Assembly (NCBI GenBank): GCA_017480495.1
Contig: JAFVAQ010000037.1
Coordinates: forward strand, 1 to 64,000
Reading direction: 5' to 3'
DNA from: Eubacterium sp.
GTDB lineage: Bacteria > Bacillota > Clostridia > Lachnospirales > Lachnospiraceae
DNA: 64,000 nucleotides
Below the pieces are notes generated by a model that had not been told where the DNA came from, did no database searches, and worked only from the letters and a program-made list of their open reading frames with translations. This document shows, in pieces, positions 39,229-48,477 of the stretch. Each line of letters begins with the position of its first letter. Within the stretch, counting starts at the first letter, position 1. The position numbers and the translations under genes are program-made.

Positions 39229-40968
39229 ATGTTATATACATACTATTTTACCTGTTTGCTTGCTTCGATCATTTTATCACTTTTATACGTTTATAAATGG
39301 CATAAGCATTTTGAGGTAAATATTACTTTGATATTCGTACTTATTCCTATAGCCAATCTTGGTTATGTTATTGAAAGTACGTCTAAAGATGTTGATCAGT
39401 TTATAGCAGGTACCATGATTACATATATTGGTGGCTGCTTTCTTCCTTTATTTATAAATCTCTGTGTGCTTCGATTATGTAAGATTCATGTGAAGAGATG
39501 GATGAGACTGATAGTGACAACTATTAGTTTTGTAACATATCTATTTGTTCTGACAATCGGAAGACTCCCTTATTTTTATAAGTCTATTGAAGGCAAAATG
39601 GTTGGCCATGAAATGGTTTACCAAAAGGAGTATGGAATATGGCATACCTTGCTATTTGTTGTGATAGGTTGCTATTTTGTTGTAGGACTTACTGGTATAA
39701 TATATGCTTTCGTTAAGAAGTCCGAAGTTTCCAGAATAGTTCTTATACTTCTGATTTTGCCAGAGGCTCTATCTCTGTTTGGCTTCTGGGGGGCTAGACT
39801 TATTTCTAGAAAAATAGAAATTCTTCCAATTCTTTATGTGGTTGCTCAGTTTGTTTATTTGCTGATCATCCGTAGGATAACATTTTATAATATCAACGAA
39901 ACTGTTATTGATTCGATGGTTCAGACCGGGGAGACAGGACTTATATCCTTTGATCTAGGATATAGATATCTCGGAAGTAATGAAACTGCAAAGGAAATAA
40001 TCCCTGGACTAAGGAATCTTCACGTGGATCAGAACCTTATCGAGTGTGAATTCCTGAATCATAATGTACTTCACTGGATTAAGCATTTTAAGGATGAATC
40101 AGAGTCTAAGAATCTATATGTCATTAGGGATCCTGAAAATGAAGAAAATAATAGGGCTTACATTGTTGATGTGAATTATCTCTATCATGGCTCTAAGATA
40201 AAGGGCTATGATCTACTGCTTCGTGATGATACAAAGAATCAGAAATATATAGAGCTCCTTGATAAGTATAATAATGAGCTTGAGGAAGAGGTTGATCGTA
40301 AGACTAAAAGAATAGTTGAGATGCATGATAATCTCATTATGAGTATGGCTATGATGGTTGAAGGTCGTGATAACTCAACGGGTGGTCATGTAAAGCGTGT
40401 AAGCGACTGTACCAGGATGCTTATAGAGGAGATAAAGAAGGATAATAAGTTCGGTTTATCTGATGAATTCTTTAGAGACGTTATTAAGGCCGCTCCACTT
40501 CATGATATCGGTAAGATAACGATAGAGGACGCCATCCTTCGAAAAGAAGGTAGATACGAAGATGTAGAATATCAAATAATGAAGACTCATGCTGCAGAAG
40601 GTGCAAAGATTCTTCGTAAGATACTTAAGGATACAGACGACGAGTCTTATAAGAAAATAGCTGAAAATGTAGCACATTACCATCATGAGAGGGTAGATGG
40701 CAAGGGCTATCCTGATCATTTGAAGGGAGATGAAATACCTATTGAGGCTCGTATAGTTGCAGTAGCAGATGTATATGATGCTCTTGCATGTAGGAGAGTT
40801 TATAAGGGACGAATGTCCTTTGAAGAGGTTGACTCCATTATCATGGAGGGAATGGGAACACAGTTTGATAAAGACCTTGAAGAGTACTATGTGAAAGCCA
40901 GGGAGCATTTTGAGGAATATTATACTTCCTTGCAGGAGAATGATGCAGATTTCGACAAGGTTAAATAA
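39229..40968 (+). CDS. 7TM sensor with HD-GYP domain (cyclic di-GMP phosphodiesterase-like)
   Basis: 579 aa. Seven membrane helices in residues 1-225 (His_kinase_7TM-like), a PAS-like cytoplasmic part (about 230-350), a coiled-coil linker (KYNNELEEEVDRKTKRIVEM) and an HD-GYP domain. The metal site HD is His425-Asp426 in APLHDIGKI, and the GYP motif is Gly493-Tyr494-Pro495 in RVDGKGYP. HD-GYP enzymes hydrolyse cyclic di-GMP or cGAMP. It sits alone between two ABC exporter operons and has its own promoter. Confidence 0.9.
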   Translation: MLYTYYFTCLLASIILSLLYVYKWHKHFEVNITLIFVLIPIANLGYVIESTSKDVDQFIAGTMITYIGGCFLPLFINLCVLRLCKIHVKRWMRLIVTTISFVTYLFVLTIGRLPYFYKSIEGKMVGHEMVYQKEYGIWHTLLFVVIGCYFVVGLTGIIYAFVKKSEVSRIVLILLILPEALSLFGFWGARLISRKIEILPILYVVAQFVYLLIIRRITFYNINETVIDSMVQTGETGLISFDLGYRYLGSNETAKEIIPGLRNLHVDQNLIECEFLNHNVLHWIKHFKDESESKNLYVIRDPENEENNRAYIVDVNYLYHGSKIKGYDLLLRDDTKNQKYIELLDKYNNELEEEVDRKTKRIVEMHDNLIMSMAMMVEGRDNSTGGHVKRVSDCTRMLIEEIKKDNKFGLSDEFFRDVIKAAPLHDIGKITIEDAILRKEGRYEDVEYQIMKTHAAEGAKILRKILKDTDDESYKKIAENVAHYHHERVDGKGYPDHLKGDEIPIEARIVAVADVYDALACRRVYKGRMSFEEVDSIIMEGMGTQFDKDLEEYYVKAREHFEEYYTSLQENDADFDKVK

Positions 40969-41003
40969 TATGACTTTAGTCATATACAAGATATACCTTT
41001 TTT
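40968..41003 (+). terminator. weak terminator-like palindrome
   Basis: ATATGACT-TT-AGTCATAT (40968-40985) overlaps the HD-GYP stop codon; CCTTTTTT follows 10 bases later. The gap makes function uncertain. Confidence 0.35.
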
Positions 41004-41036
41004 CACTACAAAAATAAAATAGGAATCCATATAATA

Positions 41037-41077
41037 ATGCCATGATCAAGAGTAACAGATACTTTTGAACATGGCAT
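41037..41077 (+). promoter_or_regulatory. long hairpin in the leader of the second ABC exporter
   Basis: ATGCCATGATCAAGAGTA (41037-41054), loop ACAGA, TACTTTTGAACATGGCAT (41060-41077). Arms are 18 bp with one mismatch and one G-T pair. It ends 41 bases before the ATP-binding protein start at 41118 and has no T-run after it, so it is not a standard terminator. Either a regulator-binding site or an RNA structure. Confidence 0.55.
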
Positions 41078-41117
41078 TAGTTAATTAATAAAGCGATTTG
41101 GGAAATGGAGATAAGTG

Positions 41118-41870
41118 ATGGGAACAATTCTTAAAACAAATGATTTGACAAAGAAGTATTCAGGCAAGGTTGTTGTAGATAACCTAAATATAGAGATTGA
41201 AGAGGGAGAGATATTCGGACTCCTCGGACCAAACGGAGCTGGTAAGAGTACCACGATGAATATGATCTGTGGAATAGTAAGACCTACTCTTGGAAATGTT
41301 GAGTTCATGGAGAAGGACTTCAGAAAGAATCATAAGAGTTTGATAGGAGAGCTTGGATACATTCCACAGGAGCTTGCAATACATGGAAACCTTAAGGCTT
41401 GGGAGAATGTGGAACTCTTTACTTCGTTATACGGAATAAAGGGCGCTGAGCTAAAGAGTAGAATAGATGAGGCCCTCGAATATGTAGGACTTCTTGAAAA
41501 AAGAAATGATTATGCTAAGACATTTTCGGGTGGTATGAAAAGAAGACTTAATATAGCCTGCGCTATAGGACATCATCCAAAGCTTCTTATATTTGATGAG
41601 CCAACAGTTGGTATCGATCCGCAGTCAAGAAACTTCATCCTTGATAAGATTAAGGAATCTAACAAGAATGGCGCTACTGTAATTTATACCAGCCATTACA
41701 TGGAAGAGGTTGAAGCTATCTGTACCAGAATCGCAATAATGGATAATGGTAAGGTTATTGCTACTGGAACCAGTGAGGAACTAAAGAAAATGGTGGTTGA
41801 TGATACATCTAGTATCACCCTGGAAGAGGTATTCCTTACACTTACAGGAAAGAAGCTGCGTGATTATTAA
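41118..41870 (+). CDS. ABC-2 exporter ATP-binding protein
   Basis: 250 aa. Walker A GPNGAGKSTT, signature FSGGMKRRL, Walker B LLIFDEPTVG, His switch TSHYMEE. Normal length without insert, unlike the ATPase at 35325. GGAG lies 7 nt before the ATG at 41118 (a GTG 3 bases earlier is possible). It works with the two permeases that follow and the two-component system after them, a layout common for antibiotic or peptide efflux. Confidence 0.9.
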   Translation: MGTILKTNDLTKKYSGKVVVDNLNIEIEEGEIFGLLGPNGAGKSTTMNMICGIVRPTLGNVEFMEKDFRKNHKSLIGELGYIPQELAIHGNLKAWENVELFTSLYGIKGAELKSRIDEALEYVGLLEKRNDYAKTFSGGMKRRLNIACAIGHHPKLLIFDEPTVGIDPQSRNFILDKIKESNKNGATVIYTSHYMEEVEAICTRIAIMDNGKVIATGTSEELKKMVVDDTSSITLEEVFLTLTGKKLRDY

Positions 41871-41891
41871 GATGCTGAAGAGGGATATGAG

Positions 41892-42989
41892 ATGATTAGA
41901 TATTTGATTAAAAATAATGTAAAGCTGATGGCGAGAAGCAAGACAAATATATTGATTATAGTAATCGCTCCACTGATTCTGATCGCACTTCTCTCGAGTG
42001 CCTTTAAAGATATGATGGAAAGATACGAGGGCTCAGATATCGTGGCAGGATATAGAGTAGAGGGCGATGTGCCGGATGAATTAATAGAGGCCTTCGTGGA
42101 CGGAGCTAATGAGAACGGCTTCACGCTTAGAGAGTTCGCTACTGGGGATCCGGAAGATATACTTAAGGATAATGATATAGGCGGCTTTGTAATATTTGAA
42201 AAGGACTCCTATAAGCTGTATCAGAGCTCTGATTATAAGGAAGAGGGCAAGATACTGGAATATTTTGTAAATGCTTTCTATGAAAACACAGCTGAGACAG
42301 CGCTTAGTATGGCGTCTGGCGGCATGGCTGGTGGTGCTGAAGCTGACTCGATTGATCTTAGGGTAGAACATCCAGATTATATGAAGTCAATCGACTCAAC
42401 GGATTACTACGGAATAATTGAGATCGTCTACTTTGGATGGTGTGCGATTGTATGCGGAGCCGGTATCTTCATGAGTGAGAAGAAGTACCGTATCAGAAAG
42501 AAATATCAGGTTTCAAATCTGAATGAGTTTCAGTTATATCTGGCTAAATTTATTCCGATTGTTGTAGCTGTATTTCTAGGTATTGGATTAGCTGGGGTGC
42601 TTTCAGTAGTTCTTTTCGGAGTCCACTATGGAAATATTCTATATACTTTACTGATTATTTTATTCTCCGTAGCTGCAGCCTCGGCATTTGGCTTAATGGT
42701 ATATAACATTTTCGATAATATAGTTGTGACTATAATTGCTGTTTTTGCAGCTGTATGGTTTGCGGGATTCTTTGGAGGAAGCTTTGAAACCTATATGTAT
42801 TCTGTTCATCCTATGGAAGTGAAGCTTGCGTCTCCTATATATCATATAAACAGATCATTGGTAGAGCTTTCCTGCATGGGTCATAGTGATTATATAAGCA
42901 GTGCTTGTTTTTATAGCATAGCGATAATAGTAGTTTGTTCGATCGTAGCTGTAATAGCTGGAACACTTAGAAAGAGAGGCAAGGCATGA
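41892..42989 (+). CDS. ABC-2 type permease subunit 1
   Basis: 365 aa. One helix near residues 17-38, extracytoplasmic domain to about residue 170, then five or six helices. The coupling loop is FMSEKKYRIRKKYQVSNLNE. The final 4 bases overlap the next permease start (42986), so the pair is translationally coupled. It belongs with the ATPase 21 bp upstream. Confidence 0.85.
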   Translation: MIRYLIKNNVKLMARSKTNILIIVIAPLILIALLSSAFKDMMERYEGSDIVAGYRVEGDVPDELIEAFVDGANENGFTLREFATGDPEDILKDNDIGGFVIFEKDSYKLYQSSDYKEEGKILEYFVNAFYENTAETALSMASGGMAGGAEADSIDLRVEHPDYMKSIDSTDYYGIIEIVYFGWCAIVCGAGIFMSEKKYRIRKKYQVSNLNEFQLYLAKFIPIVVAVFLGIGLAGVLSVVLFGVHYGNILYTLLIILFSVAAASAFGLMVYNIFDNIVVTIIAVFAAVWFAGFFGGSFETYMYSVHPMEVKLASPIYHINRSLVELSCMGHSDYISSACFYSIAIIVVCSIVAVIAGTLRKRGKA

Positions 42990-44236
42990 TACATTTAGTT
43001 AAAACAAGTATGAAACTTTTACTTAGAACAAAGGCATTCTGGTTTTTCCTGATTCTTATGCCTATGTTATCTACACTAATACTTAAGGTTAAGTTCGACA
43101 GTTCTGCTGCATATCTAGATAATATGGAGGAGAAGATAACAGAACTTGAAAGCGATGATTCTAAGGTTGCTTACTATGGTGGTAAGGGCGAATATGTAGT
43201 GAAGGTTTATGACGCATCCCATAGTGAGATATCAGAATATGTTCTAAATAAGCTGGCTAAGAGTGGACTGATTCTTGTATGCAGAGCGGACATTTCTGAT
43301 ATAGAGCTTACAGACGATTACGTAGATAAGAGAATCAAGAAGGATGGATACGAGGACAAGATGGGCGTGGCTTTATTCCTTCAGCCAGATTTTGAAGAGA
43401 AAGCGTCTGCTGGTAAGGCAGAGGAGGCGGTTAATATATATGTTCTTTCTGATGATGAGAGAACAGAGGCTCTCGAAAATGAGCTTAAGTTCCAGCTGGC
43501 TAGAGTAAATAGCGCCTGTGGTAAGATGGGCACTCTTGAAATGGGTGATGATCTACTTCCAGAGAAGGAGCTTGTCTCAGTAGCCGGAGGAAATGGTAGA
43601 AATCTTACGATAAAGCAGACTAATCAGAAAACTCAGATGGGTTATGCATTTGCCTTTATGACACTCGGCTATGTATTCTGCGGAATCTTCGTAGCTCATT
43701 CAGCTATCAAGGAGCAGAAGAATGGTGTTTATACAAGAATAAGTCTAACAAAGGCTTCAACTCTTAAATATTTTGCTTCAAAGTTTGTGACTACATTTAT
43801 TATTTCACTTATGATTGCAATTGTTGTTTCACTTTGTTCGATAGTTCTGGATACAAATGACCTAGGAATGAGTAAGCTTACATATATCCTGATCATTTTT
43901 ATGCAGGGACTCATTTTCAGCTCAGTAAGTATGCTTATAGGAATACTCCTGGGAGATGTAATGAGCGCAAATGTTGCAGCCTTCTGTACATGGTGCTTCT
44001 CAGCACTTCTGAGTGGACTTTACTTCCCGCTCAATTATACTTCAACAGCTCTAAAGGTTATGTCCTTTATGATGCCTCAGAAATGGTTCTTAGAGGGGAC
44101 AGAAATGATATTTGTTGGAGACAATAAGGCCCTTCCTATGTTAATATGTATAACGGTAGCTTACATAGCTGTAAGTGTCAGCTTGGGAAGCTTAGGTCTA
44201 AAGATGAGAAGGACGGATTCATGGGGGAATTCCTAA
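42986..44236 (+). CDS. ABC-2 type permease subunit 2
   Basis: 416 aa. Helix near residues 17-33, a long charged extracytoplasmic region to about residue 205, then six helices. The coupling loop reads AIKEQKNGVYTRISLTKAST. It overlaps the previous gene by 4 bp and the histidine kinase gene by 16 bp, tying transporter and sensor into one transcript. Confidence 0.85.
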   Translation: MIHLVKTSMKLLLRTKAFWFFLILMPMLSTLILKVKFDSSAAYLDNMEEKITELESDDSKVAYYGGKGEYVVKVYDASHSEISEYVLNKLAKSGLILVCRADISDIELTDDYVDKRIKKDGYEDKMGVALFLQPDFEEKASAGKAEEAVNIYVLSDDERTEALENELKFQLARVNSACGKMGTLEMGDDLLPEKELVSVAGGNGRNLTIKQTNQKTQMGYAFAFMTLGYVFCGIFVAHSAIKEQKNGVYTRISLTKASTLKYFASKFVTTFIISLMIAIVVSLCSIVLDTNDLGMSKLTYILIIFMQGLIFSSVSMLIGILLGDVMSANVAAFCTWCFSALLSGLYFPLNYTSTALKVMSFMMPQKWFLEGTEMIFVGDNKALPMLICITVAYIAVSVSLGSLGLKMRRTDSWGNS

Positions 44237-45384
44237 AAGACAATTATTTTACACTGGTTCGCGTGATCCTGATGATTACATTTTCTGTATACGGGATTAT
44301 GTTTATGGGTGATAATCAAACAGGGACAGGAGTATCTGTACAGGTACTCCTGCTTGTTTCGTTTTATATAACGGCTATGGCGGTTAAGGAAATCGTTGGA
44401 AATAAGTGGCGCTTCTTCTTTTATTTTGTTGCGGCGGTGCTTCTTTGTGCACTTTATAGAGTAGGTGGAAGTGGATATATACTTCTTGTTTATTTCATGA
44501 TATATGAACTGCTGCTTCTGATAGAGGTGAAGGTTATATGGTTCCTTATTCCTTATCTTGCTGTTTTTATTAATACTCCAGTTGGGTTTATGACACAGTT
44601 TTTGGTTATTACGATTCTTTGTATGTGTTATATCCAATACAAGTTTATATTCCTTTATTATAAGAATCAGATGCTGGAAGAGACAAAGACTCAGCAGGGA
44701 CTGAAGAGGGATATCGAGAAGCGGGAGTATGCCACGAGAGTAGAACTTAAGAAGAATATCCTCGAGTCAGAGAATCGAGTTTTGGAGGAGAGGGCGCAGC
44801 TCTCACAGACCTTGCATGATAAGCTTGGCCACAATATTAATGGCTCCATTTATCAGCTCGAAGCGAGCAAGGTCGTTATGGATAAGGATCCAGAGAAAGC
44901 TCGCGGAATGATACAGGCGGTCATAGATCAGCTCCGTACCGGAATGGATGAAATAAGGGCTATCCTTAGGAAAGAGAGGCCGGACAAGAAACAAATGGCG
45001 CTCCTTCAACTATATGAACTGTGTGAGGACTGCAACAAGAAGGGTGTAGAAGCAGAGCTTACAAATGAAGGCGACCTTACCAAGATTACGGACGAAGTGT
45101 GGGAGGTTATTCTGGATAATGCTTTTGAAGCCGTAACAAACTCAATGAAATATTCTAAGTGTAAGAATATTAATATCGCGATAACAGTTCTTAATAAGAT
45201 GGTTAAGTGTATAATATCCGATAACGGTATCGGATGTGATAAGATAGAAGATGGCATGGGAATCTCCGGTATGCGTCAGAGAACCCGCGCCGCCGGTGGA
45301 ACTATAAGCTTTGAATCCAGGGATGAGTCAGGTATGAACACCTCAACCCCTGGCTTTACAGTAAACATGCTACTACCACTTTGA
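44221..45384 (+). CDS. sensor histidine kinase, NarX/DesK type
   Basis: 387 aa. Four or five membrane helices in residues 10-145, a coiled coil (about 150-190), HisKA_3 with His199 in LSQTLHDKLGHNING, and an HATPase domain (NAFEAVTNSMKYSKC, DNGIGCD, GMGISGMRQR). No extracytoplasmic domain of size, so it may sense the membrane. The ATG at 44221 has AAGGA upstream within the permease gene. Cognate regulator is at 45441. Confidence 0.9.
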   Translation: MGEFLKDNYFTLVRVILMITFSVYGIMFMGDNQTGTGVSVQVLLLVSFYITAMAVKEIVGNKWRFFFYFVAAVLLCALYRVGGSGYILLVYFMIYELLLLIEVKVIWFLIPYLAVFINTPVGFMTQFLVITILCMCYIQYKFIFLYYKNQMLEETKTQQGLKRDIEKREYATRVELKKNILESENRVLEERAQLSQTLHDKLGHNINGSIYQLEASKVVMDKDPEKARGMIQAVIDQLRTGMDEIRAILRKERPDKKQMALLQLYELCEDCNKKGVEAELTNEGDLTKITDEVWEVILDNAFEAVTNSMKYSKCKNINIAITVLNKMVKCIISDNGIGCDKIEDGMGISGMRQRTRAAGGTISFESRDESGMNTSTPGFTVNMLLPL

Positions 45385-45440
45385 AATAAGTAGATGGATT
45401 TGCACACCTTATTTGCACATTTCTAGTTCAGGAGAAGGAT

Positions 45441-46091
45441 ATGGAAAAGATTAAAGTTATAATTGCAGATGATAGCGATTTTGTTAGAGATGGTATGAAG
45501 ATCATCCTGGATGTCGATGATGATTTCGAAGTACTGGGCTGCGCCTCGAATGGCCGCGAGGCGATAGAAATCGCTGAGAAGGAGAGGCCGGATGTGTTTC
45601 TTATGGATATTCAAATGCCAGAAATGGATGGAATAGAAGCTACGAAATATATCGTGGAGCATGACCTGGGAAAGGTTCTGATACTAACAACCTTTGACGA
45701 TGATGATCTGGTTAAGCAGGCTCTGAGCAGTGGGGCTAAGGGTTACCTTATCAAAAATCATACACCAGACCATTTGAAACAAATGATTAAGTCGGTATAT
45801 AATGGTACGGGCGTTATGGAGGAGAGCATTCTCGAAACTCTGACATCTACTTCAGGGCAGAGTGGACAGACTCAGACTTCTGATGCTACGGCCTTTAATC
45901 CTGAAGGATATTCAGAAAGAGAACTTGATATAATCAAAGCTGTAGCTGAAGGACTGTCGAATAAGGAGATAGCTGCAAAGCTCTTCCTGACAGAGGGGAC
46001 GGTTAAGAACTATATTACAAACCTTCTATCGAAGGAAAATCTTTCTCACAGAACCGCCCTTGCGGTATATTATCTTACTGGAAAAAAATAA
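45441..46091 (+). CDS. NarL/FixJ-type response regulator
   Basis: 216 aa. Receiver domain with phosphoacceptor Asp56 in VFLMDIQMPEMDG and acid pair ADDSD; C-terminal LuxR-type HTH (YSERELDIIKAVAEGLSNKE then IAAKLFLTEGTVKNYITNLL). It pairs with the kinase 56 bp upstream and probably controls the exporter operon. The NhaC gene starts 18 bp later and may be part of the same transcript. Confidence 0.92.
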   Translation: MEKIKVIIADDSDFVRDGMKIILDVDDDFEVLGCASNGREAIEIAEKERPDVFLMDIQMPEMDGIEATKYIVEHDLGKVLILTTFDDDDLVKQALSSGAKGYLIKNHTPDHLKQMIKSVYNGTGVMEESILETLTSTSGQSGQTQTSDATAFNPEGYSERELDIIKAVAEGLSNKEIAAKLFLTEGTVKNYITNLLSKENLSHRTALAVYYLTGKK

Positions 46092-46109
46092 ATTATTAAG
46101 GAGTTTATT

Positions 46110-47765
46110 ATGAACAAGAGGATCATTGCTGGCGTTATACTTATGGTGCTTATCGGACTCATTGTCTATACACTGATGTTTCCGGTAGACATGGCAGCAC
46201 TAGATGGATATGAGAGCAAGTTTTATTCGACACCAATTGCTCTTATGCCACCAATTATTGCTATTCTTCTAGCGCTTATTACAAAAGAGGTTTATTCCTC
46301 CCTTTTTCTAGGAATAGTGAGTGGAGCACTTCTATACTCCAACTTCAACCTAGAACTTGCACTTAATACTATGTTCTTCAACGAAGATGGAGGAATGCTA
46401 TACAAGATAGCAGATACCTTTAATGCAGGAATCCTTGTATTCCTTGTAATGCTCGGAATCCTAGTTGCTTTGATGAATAGAGCAGGCGGTTCTGCAGCTT
46501 TCGGAGCTTGGGCTTCGAAACGTATCAAGACTCGTATTGGTGCTCAGGTAGCGACAGTAGTACTTGGAATGCTTATTTTCGTAGATGACTACTTCAACTG
46601 TCTTACAGTAGGTAGTGTTATGAGACCAGTTACAGACACTCATAAGGTGTCACGTGCAAAGCTTGCATATATAATTGATGCGACAGCAGCACCTGTTTGT
46701 ATCATTGCACCTATTAGTTCCTGGGCAGCAGCAGTAACATCTTCAGTTCCTGAGGACGCTGATATAAATGGTTTCCAGGCCTTTATCAAGACTATTCCTT
46801 ATAACTATTACGCGATTCTTACAATCATAATGATGTTCTTCGTTATCTTTAGACGTCTTGATTACGGAGCAATGAAGACTCATGAGTTAAATGCTTATAA
46901 GGGCGATCTTTTCACAACTGGTTCTGCCGGAAAGGGTATAGATCCACAGGATCCAGTAAGTGAGAAGGGCATAGTTCTGGACCTTATACTTCCAGTTGCT
47001 GTTCTTATCTTTGCTTGTATCATGGGAATGGTTTATACAGGTGGTTTCTTCGATGGAGTTGATTTCGTAACAGCCTTTGCAGATGCAGATGCTTCTGTGG
47101 GTCTTGTATTTGGTGGAATAATTGCAGTTATATTCACATTTTTCTATTACATGCTTCGTGATGTTATAAGCTTTGGCGAATTCATGGAATGTGTATCGGA
47201 AGGCTTCAAGTCGATGGTACCTCCAATCCTTATACTTACCTTTGCGTGGACCCTTTCAGGAATGACAAATCTCCTCGGAGCTAAGTTCTGGGTAGCTGCA
47301 AAGGTTGCAAAATCAGCAGCTAGTATGCAGTCTATGCTTCCAGCGGTTATATTCCTGGTTGCTCTTGGACTTGCCTTCAGTACAGGTACTTCATGGGGAA
47401 CCTTCGGAATCCTTATTCCTATAGTTATGGGCGTTTTCCCGAGCGGAGAAATGATGTATATATCTATCTCGGCTTGTCTGGCCGGAGCCGTTTGTGGGGA
47501 CCACTGTTCACCTATTTCGGATACTACTATCATGGCCTCAGCAGGAGCAGAGTGTAACCACATCAATCACGTATCGACGCAGCTGCCGTATGCACTGACG
47601 TGTGCGGGAGTCTCGTGTGTTACTTATATAGCCGCGGGCTTCATTAAAAATGCCCCTATTTGCCTTGCTGTAGGCGTAGTTCTTATGATAACAACACTTT
47701 TTGTTATAGAGAATATTGTTGGTAGAGAGCCAGAAGATACTGGTGCTGAAACAGCAAAAGAATAG
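46110..47765 (+). CDS. NhaC family Na+/H+ antiporter
   Basis: 551 aa with about 12 membrane helices. NhaC-type blocks: ALMPPIIAILLALITKEVYS, FVDDYFNCLTVGSVMRPVTD, AAPVCIIAPISSW, STGTSWGTFGILIPIVMGVF and GDHCSPISDTTIMASAGAEC. It may exchange Na+ for protons or, as in related members, organic acids or amino acids. AAGGAG lies before the ATG. It follows the response regulator by 18 bp. Confidence 0.9.
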   Translation: MNKRIIAGVILMVLIGLIVYTLMFPVDMAALDGYESKFYSTPIALMPPIIAILLALITKEVYSSLFLGIVSGALLYSNFNLELALNTMFFNEDGGMLYKIADTFNAGILVFLVMLGILVALMNRAGGSAAFGAWASKRIKTRIGAQVATVVLGMLIFVDDYFNCLTVGSVMRPVTDTHKVSRAKLAYIIDATAAPVCIIAPISSWAAAVTSSVPEDADINGFQAFIKTIPYNYYAILTIIMMFFVIFRRLDYGAMKTHELNAYKGDLFTTGSAGKGIDPQDPVSEKGIVLDLILPVAVLIFACIMGMVYTGGFFDGVDFVTAFADADASVGLVFGGIIAVIFTFFYYMLRDVISFGEFMECVSEGFKSMVPPILILTFAWTLSGMTNLLGAKFWVAAKVAKSAASMQSMLPAVIFLVALGLAFSTGTSWGTFGILIPIVMGVFPSGEMMYISISACLAGAVCGDHCSPISDTTIMASAGAECNHINHVSTQLPYALTCAGVSCVTYIAAGFIKNAPICLAVGVVLMITTLFVIENIVGREPEDTGAETAKE

Positions 47766-47786
47766 ATTTTATTTGAATAATTAGTG

Positions 47787-47795
47787 TGCTATAAT
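47787..47795 (+). promoter_or_regulatory. extended -10 promoter of the DUF4867 gene
   Basis: TGC-TATAAT, 37 bp before the start codon at 47833. No clear -35. Confidence 0.5.
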
Positions 47796-47832
47796 TGCGT
47801 GTGTTAAAAGTATTTTATAGGAGGTAAAAACA

Positions 47833-48453
47833 ATGACAATTTATTCTGTATTTGATCCTGAATTCAGAGAATACGGAAAGGTTCTCACGGGATACGATAC
47901 GAGCGAGCTAGTAGAAGCGATGAAGAAGGTGGAAATGCCATCTGAAGGCGTGGCTTATGAGCCATGGATCGATTCTCTTGAAGCTTGCAAGATCTTTGGA
48001 GAGCTGGGCGAGAATGCATTCGGGGGAATGCCAATCGAGCTAGGTATGTGCTGGGGATACAACAGATCCCTTAACTGCTTGGAGTATCACAGAAACAGTG
48101 AGATTAATATCGGCGCAACAGACTTCGTGCTTCTTCTTGCTAAGCAGGAGAAGATAATTGATGGAAAGCTTGATACAGCTGATGTAGTTGCTTTTGAGGC
48201 TCCTGCTGGTGCTGTGGTTGAAGTATATGCTACATCCCTTCATTATGCTCCATGTAGAGTAAACGAGGAAGGTTTCAGAGTAGCTGTAGTTCTTCCAAGA
48301 AACACAAATACTGATCTGGAGAAGGGGGCTGAAAAAGACCCTGAGGATAAGATGCTCTGGGCTAGAAATAAGTGGCTCATCGCTCATCCAGATGCTTCAG
48401 AAGCAGGACAAGGCGCTTACGTAGGTCTCGTTGGTGAGAACATAAGCATTTAA
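47833..48453 (+). CDS. DUF4867 family protein (cupin-like)
   Basis: 206 aa cytoplasmic protein. Recognised by SVFDPEFREYGKVLTGYD at the start and by the cupin-like stretch CLEYHRNSEINIGATDFVLL, with FEAPAGAVVEVYATSLHYAP and CRVNEEGFRVAVVLPRNTNT following. The His/Glu pairs in these segments suggest a metal site. DUF4867 genes often sit in sugar catabolism clusters in Lachnospiraceae. AGGAGG precedes the ATG. A LysR gene starts 24 bp later. Confidence 0.85.
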   Translation: MTIYSVFDPEFREYGKVLTGYDTSELVEAMKKVEMPSEGVAYEPWIDSLEACKIFGELGENAFGGMPIELGMCWGYNRSLNCLEYHRNSEINIGATDFVLLLAKQEKIIDGKLDTADVVAFEAPAGAVVEVYATSLHYAPCRVNEEGFRVAVVLPRNTNTDLEKGAEKDPEDKMLWARNKWLIAHPDASEAGQGAYVGLVGENISI

Positions 48454-48477
48454 TCTAGTAATAAATGAGGTAGTACC

